Positions 1 through 6,898 are shown, counted from the first letter of the stretch. The stretch is 14,731 nt of DNA from SIG588 sp045654545 (GCA_045654545.1 JAZONO010000117.1:1-14731); one strand, 5' to 3'. Translations and numbers: made by a program. The notes: generated from the letters alone by a model not told the origin.

Positions 1-177
1 TCTTTTTGTCTTTTCGAATGGGGGGTGTTTTGGTACGTAGACGCTTTCCGTCTAAACACGATCTTCCTCCGATAGGTGCTGTTCCTGTCACGGGGTGTCT
101 GTCAAGTGCACCACGTGTGCTTTTGCGACTGTTTATCGCCCCCAAATAATAAGAGAGGGGGAGGTTGTTGGAATAAC

Positions 178-211
178 AAACGGGAGTGATGTAAACCATC
201 ACTCCCGTTTT
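178..211 (-). terminator. Intrinsic terminator of the XRE operon, possibly bidirectional
   Basis: A perfect 14-bp stem (178-191 pairs with 197-210) closes a 5-nt loop, TAAAC. On the minus strand it lies 24 nt beyond the stop codon of the XRE regulator and runs into a T-rich tail (GTTTGTTATT). On the plus strand it is followed by TTTT, so it could also stop a transcript entering from the left. The flank at 1-177 holds no gene I can support. Confidence 0.8.
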
Positions 212-234
212 GCATTCGGCGTATTTTCAACCGT

Positions 235-723
235 TCACTCGTCGCTTTTGGCACGCAGTTCGGTGGGGAGCAGTTCCTCCACCGCGTGGATGTGCTGTTC
301 CAGGTCGCTAAGTGCCAGCTCATCGGCGATGGTGGCGGAGAGGGTGTTGAGGCAAAAGTATTCCAGCTCCTTGACCTGCGCATCGTTCATACGGCGAAGC
401 AAGGAGAGGAACCGTCGTTCCTCACGCGTGCATTCCGCCATCAATTCGGCGCCCTCCAAGGGGTTATATGCCGCTTGGTGTAACGGCAACGCGGAGGCGG
501 TGGTTTCATGTCCTAAAAGGTACTCCACACTCACGCGATACTCTGCCGCCAGGCGTTGCAACAGCGGCAACGATGGTTCGATCGCACCGGTTTCATAATA
601 AGCATACGTGGAACGCTGAATGTCCAAATGCTCTGCCACTTCCCGTTGTGTCATCCCGGCAACGGTGCGCAATTCACGCAGCCGCTGGGACACGGTAGAG
701 GGGGATTGCACCTTCGGTTTCAT
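235..723 (-). CDS. XRE-family helix-turn-helix transcriptional regulator
   Basis: This is a 162-residue cytoplasmic DNA-binding protein. Residues about 14-70 form a Cro/C1-type HTH: RLRELRTVAGMTQREVAEHL, then the recognition segment IQRSTYAYYE and the closing part PSLPLLQRLAAEYRVSVEYLLG. The remaining ~90 residues are mostly helical and charged (REERRFLSLLRRMNDAQVKELE) with no domain I recognise; they may mediate dimerisation. The ATG at 723-721 overlaps the stop of the upstream hydrolase remnant as ATGA. A strong AAGGAGG site sits 7 nt upstream, inside the end of that gene, so the start is well supported and translation is probably coupled. The regulator may once have controlled the hydrolase or itself; its targets cannot be read from the sequence. 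Confidence 0.9.
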   Translation of the reverse strand: MKPKVQSPSTVSQRLRELRTVAGMTQREVAEHLDIQRSTYAYYETGAIEPSLPLLQRLAAEYRVSVEYLLGHETTASALPLHQAAYNPLEGAELMAECTREERRFLSLLRRMNDAQVKELEYFCLNTLSATIADELALSDLEQHIHAVEELLPTELRAKSDE

Positions 724-1172
724 ATGTCGTCCTCCTTGATCAACACTGCATCAAACGGCGAAACCGTGCATCCTGCCACGGTTTTTTCGGTATCGCTGTA
801 ATTGAGTACGTGGCAATAGCCGCTTGTGGGATGCCACACCACACGTACCGTGGGATCGTTGCTTTGCACGGGATAGGATTCCCGTTCTTCGCGGAACACG
901 TCACGGTAAATGTGATAATAGGGGGAGTTTTCGGGATCGTTGTCGAACAGATGCTGTTCGGGTGAAAAATCCAACATGTAGACCACGCCGCCGCCACCGT
1001 AGACGGGGGTGGCCGGCTGAAAATCCGACCAAATGGGCAACGCACGCAGGCAGTTCATATCCGACTGCACGAGCAACGCGAGATCCTCGCGCACGGCGAT
1101 TTCGTCCCGGTTATGCCACATATTACAACCGGCAGTGGCTGCCCAATAGTTACAACTAAGCCCAAGACCCAT
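720..1172 (-). CDS. Glycoside hydrolase remnant, internally deleted (N- and C-terminal parts fused)
   Basis: The 150-residue frame starts like a clan-A (GH5/GH42-like) glycosidase: MGLGLSCNYWAATAG, then NCLRALPIWSDFQP and a YGGGG turn. After about residue 90 it jumps to what looks like the C-terminal beta domain of such an enzyme (IYRDVFREE, YPVQSNDPTVRVVWH, CHVLNYSDTEKT, VSPFDAVLI). The whole catalytic barrel with its two acidic residues is missing; such enzymes usually exceed 600 residues. The reading frame is nevertheless open across the inferred junction. The start is supported by GAGGTGA 6 nt upstream and by a promoter at 1194-1222. It overlaps the XRE gene by 4 nt. It cannot be catalytic; it may now serve only as a translated leader for the regulator. 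Family assignment is from remembered motifs, so the exact GH family is uncertain. Confidence 0.7.
   Translation of the reverse strand: MGLGLSCNYWAATAGCNMWHNRDEIAVREDLALLVQSDMNCLRALPIWSDFQPATPVYGGGGVVYMLDFSPEQHLFDNDPENSPYYHIYRDVFREERESYPVQSNDPTVRVVWHPTSGYCHVLNYSDTEKTVAGCTVSPFDAVLIKEDDI
731..737 (-). promoter_or_regulatory. Internal ribosome binding site for the XRE regulator
   Basis: AAGGAGG on the minus strand lies within the last codons of the upstream remnant (Lys-Glu-Asp), 7 nt before the ATG at 723. It fixes the XRE start and lets the regulator be translated even if the remnant is not. Confidence 0.8.
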
Positions 1173-1193
1173 AGTGTTTCACCTCACGAAAAA

Positions 1194-1222
1194 AGTCTAT
1201 CACAATTTGCCGGTAAAGTCAA
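1194..1222 (-). promoter_or_regulatory. Sigma-A-type promoter for the hydrolase remnant-XRE unit
   Basis: On the minus strand TTGACT (1222-1217) is separated by 17 bp from TAGACT (1199-1194), and the -10 box is preceded by a TGn extension. Transcription would start about 15 nt upstream of the ATG at 1172. It is divergent from the promoter at 1295-1323, with about 72 bp between the two -35 boxes. Confidence 0.75.
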
Positions 1223-1291
1223 TCGCAACCTCAATATTGCAAAAAGGCGGAAAACGCAAAAAACTGTGGCTGTGTATCTTTTGCAAATAGT

Positions 1292-1323
1292 CACTTGACA
1301 AGTGAGGTGGCACTTGGTATAAT
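1292..1323 (+). promoter_or_regulatory. Consensus sigma-A promoter with overlapping palindromic operator candidate
   Basis: TTGACA (1295-1300), a 17-bp spacer and TATAAT (1318-1323) match the consensus exactly, with a TGG extended -10. The perfect palindrome CACTTG-A-CAAGTG (1292-1304) overlaps the -35 box, and a third CACTTG lies at 1311-1316 just before the -10. A promoter this strong with symmetry on the -35 suggests a repressor site; the regulator is unknown, and the XRE protein next door is one candidate. Confidence 0.85.
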
Positions 1324-1360
1324 ATTAATGTATCTATACATAAAGAAAGGGAGAAAAAGT

Positions 1361-2761
1361 ATGAAGAGTCATGCAGTGCGTGTGCTTGCTTTGTTGCTGG
1401 CTATGCTGATGGTGTTTACCGTCTGCGGCTGTAAGCCGAACCAAGACAGAGAAAGGACCAAGTACGAGCCGTTGCCGGGCGAAGTGCCGGTGGATCTGGA
1501 GGGTTATGAGTTCACGGTCATCGACGTGAACAACGGCCGCTGGAACAAGGAGTTGTCCGGCACACCCCACACCGATGCTTGGTTGCAGATCATGGATGAG
1601 GTGGAATATCTCTACAACTGTACCCTGACGGCGACACAGTCCTCTTCGCAGGAGATTTTTAACAAAGTACAACCCGAAATCATGGCGGGCGGCAAAGCAG
1701 CGAACATTATCATCACCTCCCAGTGGAGCATGGGTCAGTTCGTGGGCGCCAACCTGCTGGCAGACCTGAACACGTTGGACGTGAACTGGGACAATGAGTG
1801 GTGGAACCAGAACATTCGTAAAATCTCCACCCTGGGCGGCAAGACCTACGTGGGCAACGGTTCCTTTATTTTCGACACCTCATTGACGTGGATCCTCTAT
1901 TACAACGAGGCGATTTGGAATGAATGCGGTTTCCCCGATCCGTATGAATTGGTGGATTCCGGCAAATGGACGTTTGACCGTTTCCGTGAATACTGCCGCA
2001 TAGCTACAAGGGATCAGGATGGCACGGGCGTGATGGATTCTCCGCAGGATCGCTGGGGTATCACCGCGCCGGACGGTGACTTTGCCGATGCGCTGTTCTT
2101 CGCGTTGGGTGAGCACTTCTTTGCCCCGAACGAGAAGGGCGTCGTGGAACTGGTGTGCAACAAAGACCGCACCTTCACGGTCGTGGAAGCGATGTGCGAT
2201 TTTGTCAAGCAGGACAAGACGATAGATACCACTCAATACGAACCGTGGAGCGAGCGCTTCAATACCTTCACATCTGGAAATTCGCTGTTCCTCGCATACT
2301 CGCCCGGTGTTAGTTCGTTGACCGATATGGAAGACGACTGGGGTCCGATGCCGTTACCGAAGTTTGACGAAGCACAGGAAGACTACTACTCCAGTGTGGA
2401 CCACAACTCCTCGGTATTTGCCGTGACCAACACCAACGATGAGTTGTATGAAACGGCTGTGGTGTTGGAGGCACTTGGCCGCCACGCGATGATCCTCGAA
2501 GACATCTTCTGGCCGGATTACAAGGACGTCTATTGGCGTCATCCCGAAGAAGATGCGCGCATAATGTCGGAATACGTGGTGGGTCACGGCCAGTACGACA
2601 TGGCGTTGCTGATGGCGAGATGCAACTCGGCGTTTACCGCGCCGCGCACGCAGGTGTATCGCATGATGTTCCAGTCCGGCGGCTCGGACTATTCCTCTTA
2701 CATCGACACGGTGGAAGACTCGATCGAAGCCAAGATTGCCGATTACTTTGCGTTCCAATAA
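1361..2761 (+). CDS. Extracellular solute-binding lipoprotein of a sugar-type ABC transporter
   Basis: This is a 466-residue secreted lipoprotein. The start at 1361 is chosen because AAAGGGAG lies 8 nt upstream and because residues 1-24 form a lipoprotein signal peptide (MKSHAVRV, then a Leu/Met/Val-rich core, lipobox VCGC with Cys24 as the lipidation site). The first in-frame start at 1295 would fall within the promoter. The mature part has the size and aromatic-rich texture of family-1 sugar-binding proteins (segments YEFTVIDVNNGRWNKEL, WTFDRFREYCRIATRDQDGT, WGPMPLPKFDEAQEDYYSS), consistent with binding an oligosaccharide outside the membrane and passing it to a permease. No permease or ATPase gene lies in the window, and the gene is a single transcription unit with its own promoter and terminators. 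It would need to share a transporter encoded elsewhere. The ligand is unknown. Confidence 0.88.
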   Translation: MKSHAVRVLALLLAMLMVFTVCGCKPNQDRERTKYEPLPGEVPVDLEGYEFTVIDVNNGRWNKELSGTPHTDAWLQIMDEVEYLYNCTLTATQSSSQEIFNKVQPEIMAGGKAANIIITSQWSMGQFVGANLLADLNTLDVNWDNEWWNQNIRKISTLGGKTYVGNGSFIFDTSLTWILYYNEAIWNECGFPDPYELVDSGKWTFDRFREYCRIATRDQDGTGVMDSPQDRWGITAPDGDFADALFFALGEHFFAPNEKGVVELVCNKDRTFTVVEAMCDFVKQDKTIDTTQYEPWSERFNTFTSGNSLFLAYSPGVSSLTDMEDDWGPMPLPKFDEAQEDYYSSVDHNSSVFAVTNTNDELYETAVVLEALGRHAMILEDIFWPDYKDVYWRHPEEDARIMSEYVVGHGQYDMALLMARCNSAFTAPRTQVYRMMFQSGGSDYSSYIDTVEDSIEAKIADYFAFQ

Positions 2762-2772
2762 ACGACATAGGA

Positions 2773-2809
2773 CATCCGCCGCAGAGCGTTCTGCGGCGGA
2801 TGTTTTTTT
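2773..2809 (+). terminator. Strong intrinsic terminator of the solute-binding protein gene
   Basis: A perfect 13-bp GC-rich stem (2773-2785 with 2790-2802, loop GCGT) is followed by seven Ts, 11 nt after the stop codon. Confidence 0.95.
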
Positions 2810-2815
2810 GTGCAG

Positions 2816-2855
2816 AAAAAGCCACAGTACACGTCAGTGTTACTGTGGCTTTTTT
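2816..2855. terminator. Second, symmetric terminator hairpin
   Basis: AAAAAGCCACAGTA (2816-2829) pairs perfectly with TACTGTGGCTTTTT (2841-2854), and CAC/GTG extends the stem inside the loop. The A-run on one side and T-run on the other let it work in both directions. It follows the first terminator by 7 nt and may block transcription entering from the right. Confidence 0.8.
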
Positions 2856-3034
2856 CCTTTTCTTCCATCAAAAAATCTCTTGTTTTAGGGGCTTCGCCGT
2901 TTGGCTACAAAACTAATTTCTCCCTGTGTGAACGGCCCGAAGGGTGGCGCTTTTTACAAGCACGGGAACAGCGGATGCACGCTCTTTTAGAAAAGCAGTC
3001 TGATCAAAAAACACACGTTTTGAAAAAAGTCCCA
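2856..3034. other. Unassigned AT-richer intergenic stretch
   Basis: I see no gene with a start signal here. A plus-strand frame stays open to 3049 (with segments such as ERPEGWRFLQAREQRM) but has no start with a ribosome binding site and matches nothing I recognise. It may be a small degraded tail or simple noise. Confidence 0.4.
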
Positions 3035-3063
3035 TTGCAATATAGGTAGTGTTACGCTACAAT
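3035..3063 (+). promoter_or_regulatory. Sigma-A-type promoter before a degraded secretory gene
   Basis: TTGCAA (3035-3040), a 17-bp spacer and TACAAT (3058-3063). It is followed by AAAGAAGG (3083-3090) and the signal-peptide ATG at 3104, so the pseudogene downstream kept its expression signals. Confidence 0.6.
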
Positions 3064-3103
3064 ACAGGATAAGAAAGGTTTTAAAGAAGGTTGAAAACGA
3101 GGC

Positions 3104-3447
3104 ATGATAAAACGGCTACCGGCAGCGATTCTTTGTGTCTGCCTGCTGTTGCCATTCGTGAGCATGGCAGGTTTGCAAGCGGTGGCAGAGAACACGGAAG
3201 AAACGGAACAGCCCTATATCCTGCAAAAGAGCGGCTTGCGTTTTTAAAACAATCTGACGTTCACCAACGCAGACGTTTTTGTGTCGCGCGGTGTGACGTT
3301 TGATCCGATTGACATTACAAATGACTACGGCAACGACTTGGATCGCATTGCCATTCAAATGGACACCTACCTCGACGGCGATGAGAAATTCATCCTATAT
3401 GACGAGCGGTTTGATGCAGCGGTTTTCACAGTATCACTCCGCAGCGA
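3104..3447 (+). pseudogene. Secreted protein gene broken by an in-frame stop and truncated at its 3' end
   Basis: The ATG at 3104 opens a clear Sec signal peptide (MIKRLPAAI, a hydrophobic core CVCLLLPFV, likely cleavage near LQAVA-EN). The frame stops at TAA 3245-3247 after 47 codons. In the same frame without any shift it then continues with protein-like sequence (NNLTFTNADVFVSRG, FDPIDITNDYGND, AIQMDTYLDGDEKFI, LYDERFDAAVF) up to the convergent isomerase gene, whose stop codon lies at 3448-3450. No stop or terminator of its own is visible, so the 3' end appears to have been lost where it abuts that gene. The family is not recognised; it was an exported protein, perhaps with a beta-rich domain. 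A short 47-residue secreted peptide is a formal alternative. Confidence 0.6.
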
Positions 3448-4287
3448 TTATTTCGCCAGCACGTTACGCAGGAACTGCACTGAGGACACGATGTTGGCCA
3501 CGGGATCGTCGCCCACTTCGCGTTCGATGGTGAGGAAACCCTTGTAACCGATCTCTTCCAACGCATGGGTCCATGCTACGAAATCCACGTGACCGTCGCC
3601 CAGCGCCCTTTCCTCAAACGCCACGCCCCACTGGTCGCGCTCGTCCTCGGGACGAATGCCGTAGATAACTTCGGGATCTTTGTCCAACAGTTTCACACCG
3701 TCTTTGGCATGGGTGTGTACAATGTAATCCTTCAGCACGTGCACCGCTTTAGACGGGTCGTCGCCCACCACCATCACGAGGTTGGCAGGATCAAAGTTGA
3801 CACCCACACCGCGCGAATTCAGGCTGTCCAAAAATCCTTTCAGCACGGTGGCCGGTTCGGGACCGGTCTCCACTGCAAAGTGGCCGCCCACCGAGTCGGC
3901 ATACTCCGCGAGCTCGCGGCACGCCGCCTGCATAATGGCGTAACGGGGATGGTTCGGATCGCTCGGCACCACGCCGATATGGGTGGTCACCACGTCGGAT
4001 TCATACATACGGGTGAAATCCATCACGCGCTTGGAACGCTCGATCAGCGAGGGATTGTGTTCCGACTGACCGAACCCGTGACCGAAGTCACCGCACACCG
4101 CCGACACCTTGAGCCCGTTGGATTTGATGATGTCCAAACGCTCACGCACGATTTCGGGGGTGTACTCTTCGGGGTTGTTCAGCCACACCTGCAAGCCCTG
4201 CACGCCCAGCGAGGCGGCCTTTTCCACCGCCTCACGGAAGGGCAGACGGAAGGAATCCAAAATGATGCCGATAGGGAATTGATACAT
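3448..4287 (-). CDS. Sugar phosphate isomerase/epimerase-like TIM-barrel protein
   Basis: This 279-residue cytoplasmic protein belongs to the xylose-isomerase-like/AP-endonuclease-2 TIM-barrel superfamily, whose members isomerise or epimerise sugars, inositols or keto-sugars with a divalent metal. Visible landmarks are the N-terminal strand FPIGIILDSFRLP, DVVTTHIGVVP with His103, HFAVETGPEP with Glu140, VGVNFDPANL with Asp166, DYIVHTHAKDG with His191/His193, and the terminal FLTIEREVG with Glu255. These fit the usual Glu-Asp-His-Glu metal set. Length is normal for the family. The start has AAGGAG 8 nt upstream and a promoter at 4324-4352. No terminator is seen after its stop, where it collides with a truncated pseudogene. 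A degraded AraC regulator lies directly upstream on the same strand and may once have controlled it. The substrate cannot be deduced. Confidence 0.88.
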   Translation of the reverse strand: MYQFPIGIILDSFRLPFREAVEKAASLGVQGLQVWLNNPEEYTPEIVRERLDIIKSNGLKVSAVCGDFGHGFGQSEHNPSLIERSKRVMDFTRMYESDVVTTHIGVVPSDPNHPRYAIMQAACRELAEYADSVGGHFAVETGPEPATVLKGFLDSLNSRGVGVNFDPANLVMVVGDDPSKAVHVLKDYIVHTHAKDGVKLLDKDPEVIYGIRPEDERDQWGVAFEERALGDGHVDFVAWTHALEEIGYKGFLTIEREVGDDPVANIVSSVQFLRNVLAK

Positions 4288-4323
4288 AACAAAAACTCCT
4301 TGTTGTTTTGGTCTGTCAATGGT

Positions 4324-4352
4324 ATTGTAACGTTTTTTGCACGTTTTGTAAA
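4324..4352 (-). promoter_or_regulatory. Sigma-A-type promoter for the isomerase gene
   Basis: On the minus strand TTTACA (4352-4347), 17 bp and TACAAT (4329-4324), 37 nt before the start codon. The spacer carries an imperfectly spaced inverted repeat, AACGT-N7-ACGTT (4329-4345), that could be an operator. Confidence 0.65.
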
Positions 4353-4361
4353 TGGGTTAAC

Positions 4362-4866
4362 TCAAACTTTATTATGGGTTTCGCGCCACGCACGGGGCGA
4401 GGTGCCATATCGCTTGCGAATCGCTTTGCTGAAGGAATAGACCGATGCGCAATTTACGCATATCCGCCACTTCGGTGACGGTCAGACACGGATCGCTCAC
4501 CAACAGAGCGGCGGCATCCAACCGCTTTTCCTGATAATACTCCGACAACATGCGTTCAGTCGTTCGTTTGAACTTCGTCGAAAGATACCCGTAGCTGTAT
4601 CCCGTGATCTCCGAAAACTCTTCCGGATGCTTCATCGAATACACGTGGGTATCAATGTAGTGCATCAAACGGTAACGCAGCACCTCGGCAGGGCCCACAC
4701 GTATTTCGTGCGTGTCGCAGAGGAGCGAGAGATAAATATCCCCACGGGACACAGCGGTTTCTTCACCGTTTGGTACAGTTTTTTTGACGACGGTACCGGC
4801 TCCATGATTGCTCTTTTGGGATTGGTAACGGGTACAATTACCTACACCTATGATGAGAATAACCAC
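4362..4866 (-). pseudogene. AraC-family transcriptional regulator, frameshifted and internally deleted
   Basis: The frame entering from about 4866 carries a cupin-like fragment (VPNGEETAVSRGDIYLS), then LLCDTHEIRVGPAEVLRYRL and the first AraC HTH half (HPEEFSEITGYSYGYLSTKF, EYYQEKRLDAAALLV, CLTVTEVADM). There the frame is lost: continuing directly gives nonsense ending at 4372, while shifting frame near 4460-4468 gives a textbook AraC C-terminus, SVYSFSKAIRKRYGTSPRAW then RETHNKV and a TGA at 4364-4362. One missing base in the second HTH explains this. The sensor domain is also too short (about 60 rather than about 150 residues), so an internal deletion near 4738 is likely. The true N-terminus is not clear; no convincing ribosome binding site was found near 4866. 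It lies upstream of the isomerase on the same strand and was probably its activator. Confidence 0.8.
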
Positions 4867-4997
4867 TATAACATAGCGGTCGAGGCTAAAATGCTAGGGC
4901 AGACCGACACCGATTCGGGTGATGGGTTACATAGCCGAGAAAGACATTGGCATCCGATTCGGAAAGGAATACCACCTTTGACCAAATGATAAATCAA
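4867..4997. other. Unassigned stretch upstream of the AraC pseudogene
   Basis: No gene is supported. A plus-strand frame is open to 4989 and contains plausible-looking segments (TITYTYDENNHYNIAVEAKM) but has no start signal and overlaps the AraC pseudogene on the other strand. It may be residue from a lost neighbour. Confidence 0.3.
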
Positions 4998-5033
4998 AAC
5001 GCGGGCACATCCGACTTCGGATGTGTCCGCGTT
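4998..5033 (-). terminator. Intrinsic terminator of the NifU-like/GGGtGRT operon
   Basis: A 17-bp stem (4998-5014 with 5017-5033, one G-T wobble) caps a very short loop 15 nt beyond the GGGtGRT stop codon. On the minus strand it ends in GTTTTGATTT. Confidence 0.85.
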
Positions 5034-5048
5034 GTTTTGGTACGGTTC

Positions 5049-6056
5049 TTACTTCAGAGCCTCTTCCACAGCCACCGCGCAAGCGACAGTCGCGCCGACC
5101 ATCGGGTTGTTACCCATGCCGATGAGACCCATCATCTCCACGTGCGCCGGCACGGAGGAGGAGCCTGCAAACTGCGCATCGCCGTGCATACGGCCCATGG
5201 TATCGGACAAGCCGTAGGACGCAGGGCCTGCCGCCACGTTATCGGGGTGCAGGGTGCGGCCGGTGCCGCCGCCGGAAGCCACAGAGAAGTACTTCTTGCC
5301 GTTTTCGATCGCCCACTTCTTGTAGGTGCCGGCCACGGGGTGCTGGAAGCGCGTCGGGTTGGTGGAGTTACCGGTGATGGACACTTCCACGCTTTCCTTC
5401 TGCATGATCGCCACGCCTTCGTTCACGTCGTTCGCACCGTAGCAGCGCACCTTTGCACGCTCGCCGTCGGAGAACGCCTTTTCACGCACGATCTTCAGCT
5501 CGCCGGTGTAATAATCATAATCGGTCTCCACATAGGTGAAGCCGTTGATACGGCTGATGATATACGCCGCATCCTTGCCCAGACCGTTCAGGATAACGCG
5601 CAGGGGCTCTTTACGCACCTTGTTCGCGGTGCGCGCAATGCCGATAGCACCTTCCGCCGCCGCAAAGGATTCGTGACCTGCCAAGAACGCAAAGCAGGAG
5701 GTCTCTTCACTGAGCAGCATTTTGCCGAGGTTGCCGTGACCCAGACCGACCAAGCGCTGTTCCGCAACCGAGCCGGGGATGCAGAACGCCTGCAAACCTT
5801 CGCCGATTACAGCCGCCGCATCGGAAGCGGTGGCCACGCCGCGCTTCAGCGCGAGCGCCACGCCCAGGGTGTACGCCCACACGGCATTTTCAAACGCGAT
5901 GGGCTGCACACCCTTCACGATTGCTTCCACGTCCACGCCTTTTTCGAGGCAGAGCGCACGCGCATCTTCCAGCGAGGCGATACCGTTAGCGGCGAGGCAT
6001 TCTTCGATTTTGGCAAGACGTCTTTCCTTGCCTTCAAATTTCACATCGTTCGCCAT
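5049..6056 (-). CDS. GGGtGRT family protein
   Basis: This 335-residue protein belongs to the family named after the motif it carries: GGGTGRT at residues 262-268. Flanking conserved-looking blocks are GLGHGNLGKMLLSEETSCFA (104-123), AGHESFAAAEGAIGIARTA (126-144), SITGNSTNPTRFQHP (226-240) and MGLIGMGNNPMVGATVA (309-325). Glycine-rich turns suggest a nucleotide or cofactor site, but to my knowledge the function is not established. There is no signal peptide or membrane segment, so it is probably cytoplasmic. Cysteines include 20, 36, 92, 121 and 205. It is the second gene of an operon, 15 bp after the Fe-S scaffold gene, with GGGAGG about 9 nt before the ATG. The recurrent pairing with a NifU-like scaffold points to a role with Fe-S clusters or an Fe-S enzyme; this is inference. 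Confidence 0.93.
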   Translation of the reverse strand: MANDVKFEGKERRLAKIEECLAANGIASLEDARALCLEKGVDVEAIVKGVQPIAFENAVWAYTLGVALALKRGVATASDAAAVIGEGLQAFCIPGSVAEQRLVGLGHGNLGKMLLSEETSCFAFLAGHESFAAAEGAIGIARTANKVRKEPLRVILNGLGKDAAYIISRINGFTYVETDYDYYTGELKIVREKAFSDGERAKVRCYGANDVNEGVAIMQKESVEVSITGNSTNPTRFQHPVAGTYKKWAIENGKKYFSVASGGGTGRTLHPDNVAAGPASYGLSDTMGRMHGDAQFAGSSSVPAHVEMMGLIGMGNNPMVGATVACAVAVEEALK

Positions 6057-6071
6057 GTTCTCGTCCCTCCC

Positions 6072-6764
6072 TTATTCTTCACGCGGATCGATATACGAAG
6101 CGGCGTTGTCGAAACGACCGTACTGACCGATGTTCTTCGTGTACGCTTCGTTCGGCTCCATGCCGTGACGGATATCTTCGAGCATTTTGCCCAGCTTCAC
6201 GAACTGATAGCCGGTGACTTCACCGTCTTCGTCCAAAGCGAGCTTCGTGACGTAGCCTTCCGCCATCTCCAGATAGCGAACGCCCTTCGCACGGGTGGAG
6301 AACATGGTGCCGACCTGCGAACGCAAGCCCTTACCGAGATCTTCCAAACCGGCGCCGACAACCAGACCGTCTTCCGAGAACGCAGACTGGGTGCGACCGT
6401 ACACCAACTGCAGGAAGATCTCACGCATGGCGACGTTGATTGCATCGCACACGAGGTCGGTGTTCAGGCACTCGAGCAGCGTTTTGCCCGGCAGGATCTC
6501 TGCCGCCATAGCCGCCGAGTGGGTCATACCGGAGCAACCGATGGTCTCGACCAACGCTTCCTCCACGATACCTTCTTTAATGTTCAGCGAGATTTTGCAG
6601 GTGCCCTGCTGCGGAGCGCACCAGCCCACACCGTGAGAGAAACCGGAAATATCCGCGATCTGGGTGGCTTTCACCCATTTGCCCTCTTCCGGAATGGGGG
6701 CGGGGCCGTGGTGAGGACCCTTCTTCACGATGCACATCTGTTCCACTTCATGGGAATAATTCAT
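6072..6764 (-). CDS. NifU-like iron-sulfur cluster assembly scaffold protein
   Basis: This 230-residue protein has an IscU/NifU-N-like core: QGTCKISLNIKEGIVEEALV, then ETIGCSGMTHSAAMAAEIL and a third cysteine in TDLVCDAINVAM. Cys56, Cys77 and Cys96 are the likely cluster ligands; Cys11, Cys49 and Cys89 are additional. Residues after about 130 (VGTMFSTRAKGVRYLEMAEG onward) are a C-terminal extension typical of the form that pairs with GGGtGRT proteins rather than of housekeeping IscU or SufU. The C-terminal NFU domain of full-length NifU is absent. The start at 6764 is chosen over 6854 because AAGGAG lies 10 nt upstream and because the promoter -10 at 6820-6825 lies inside the longer frame. 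It is first in the operon with the GGGtGRT gene and divergent from iorAB, whose product needs 4Fe-4S clusters. Confidence 0.88.
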   Translation of the reverse strand: MNYSHEVEQMCIVKKGPHHGPAPIPEEGKWVKATQIADISGFSHGVGWCAPQQGTCKISLNIKEGIVEEALVETIGCSGMTHSAAMAAEILPGKTLLECLNTDLVCDAINVAMREIFLQLVYGRTQSAFSEDGLVVGAGLEDLGKGLRSQVGTMFSTRAKGVRYLEMAEGYVTKLALDEDGEVTGYQFVKLGKMLEDIRHGMEPNEAYTKNIGQYGRFDNAASYIDPREE

Positions 6765-6819
6765 ACAAGGGAATCTCCTTTCGATTTGAAATCCGACGTT
6801 TACGCACGTCAACAGATAT

Positions 6820-6848
6820 ATTATATACAGTTTTTTCCGTTTGCGCAA
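6820..6848 (-). promoter_or_regulatory. Sigma-A-type promoter for the Fe-S scaffold/GGGtGRT operon
   Basis: On the minus strand TTGCGC (6848-6843), 17 bp and a consensus TATAAT (6825-6820). The -35 lies in an imperfect inverted repeat (GTTTGC at 6839-6844, GCAAAC at 6851-6856), a candidate operator. The 5' leader holds another small inverted repeat, GACGT-N6-ACGTC. Confidence 0.8.
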
Positions 6849-6898
6849 GAGCAAACCGCCAGTTTTTTCATTATTTTTGCCACTTTGTCGGGTGTGAC

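Noticed and set aside
25..60. Hairpin TAGACG-CTTTC-CGTCTA with outer GTGTTT/AAACAC pairing
   Set aside because: The stem is short and interrupted, there is no T-run and no neighbouring gene in the window to connect it with; chance is likely.
3104..3247. Selenocysteine or programmed read-through at the TAA
   Set aside because: The stop is TAA, not TGA, and there is no adjacent stem-loop or read-through context; decay is simpler.
3565..4440. Plus-strand open frame of 291 codons
   Set aside because: It is antisense to the isomerase, whose motifs, start site and promoter are all convincing.
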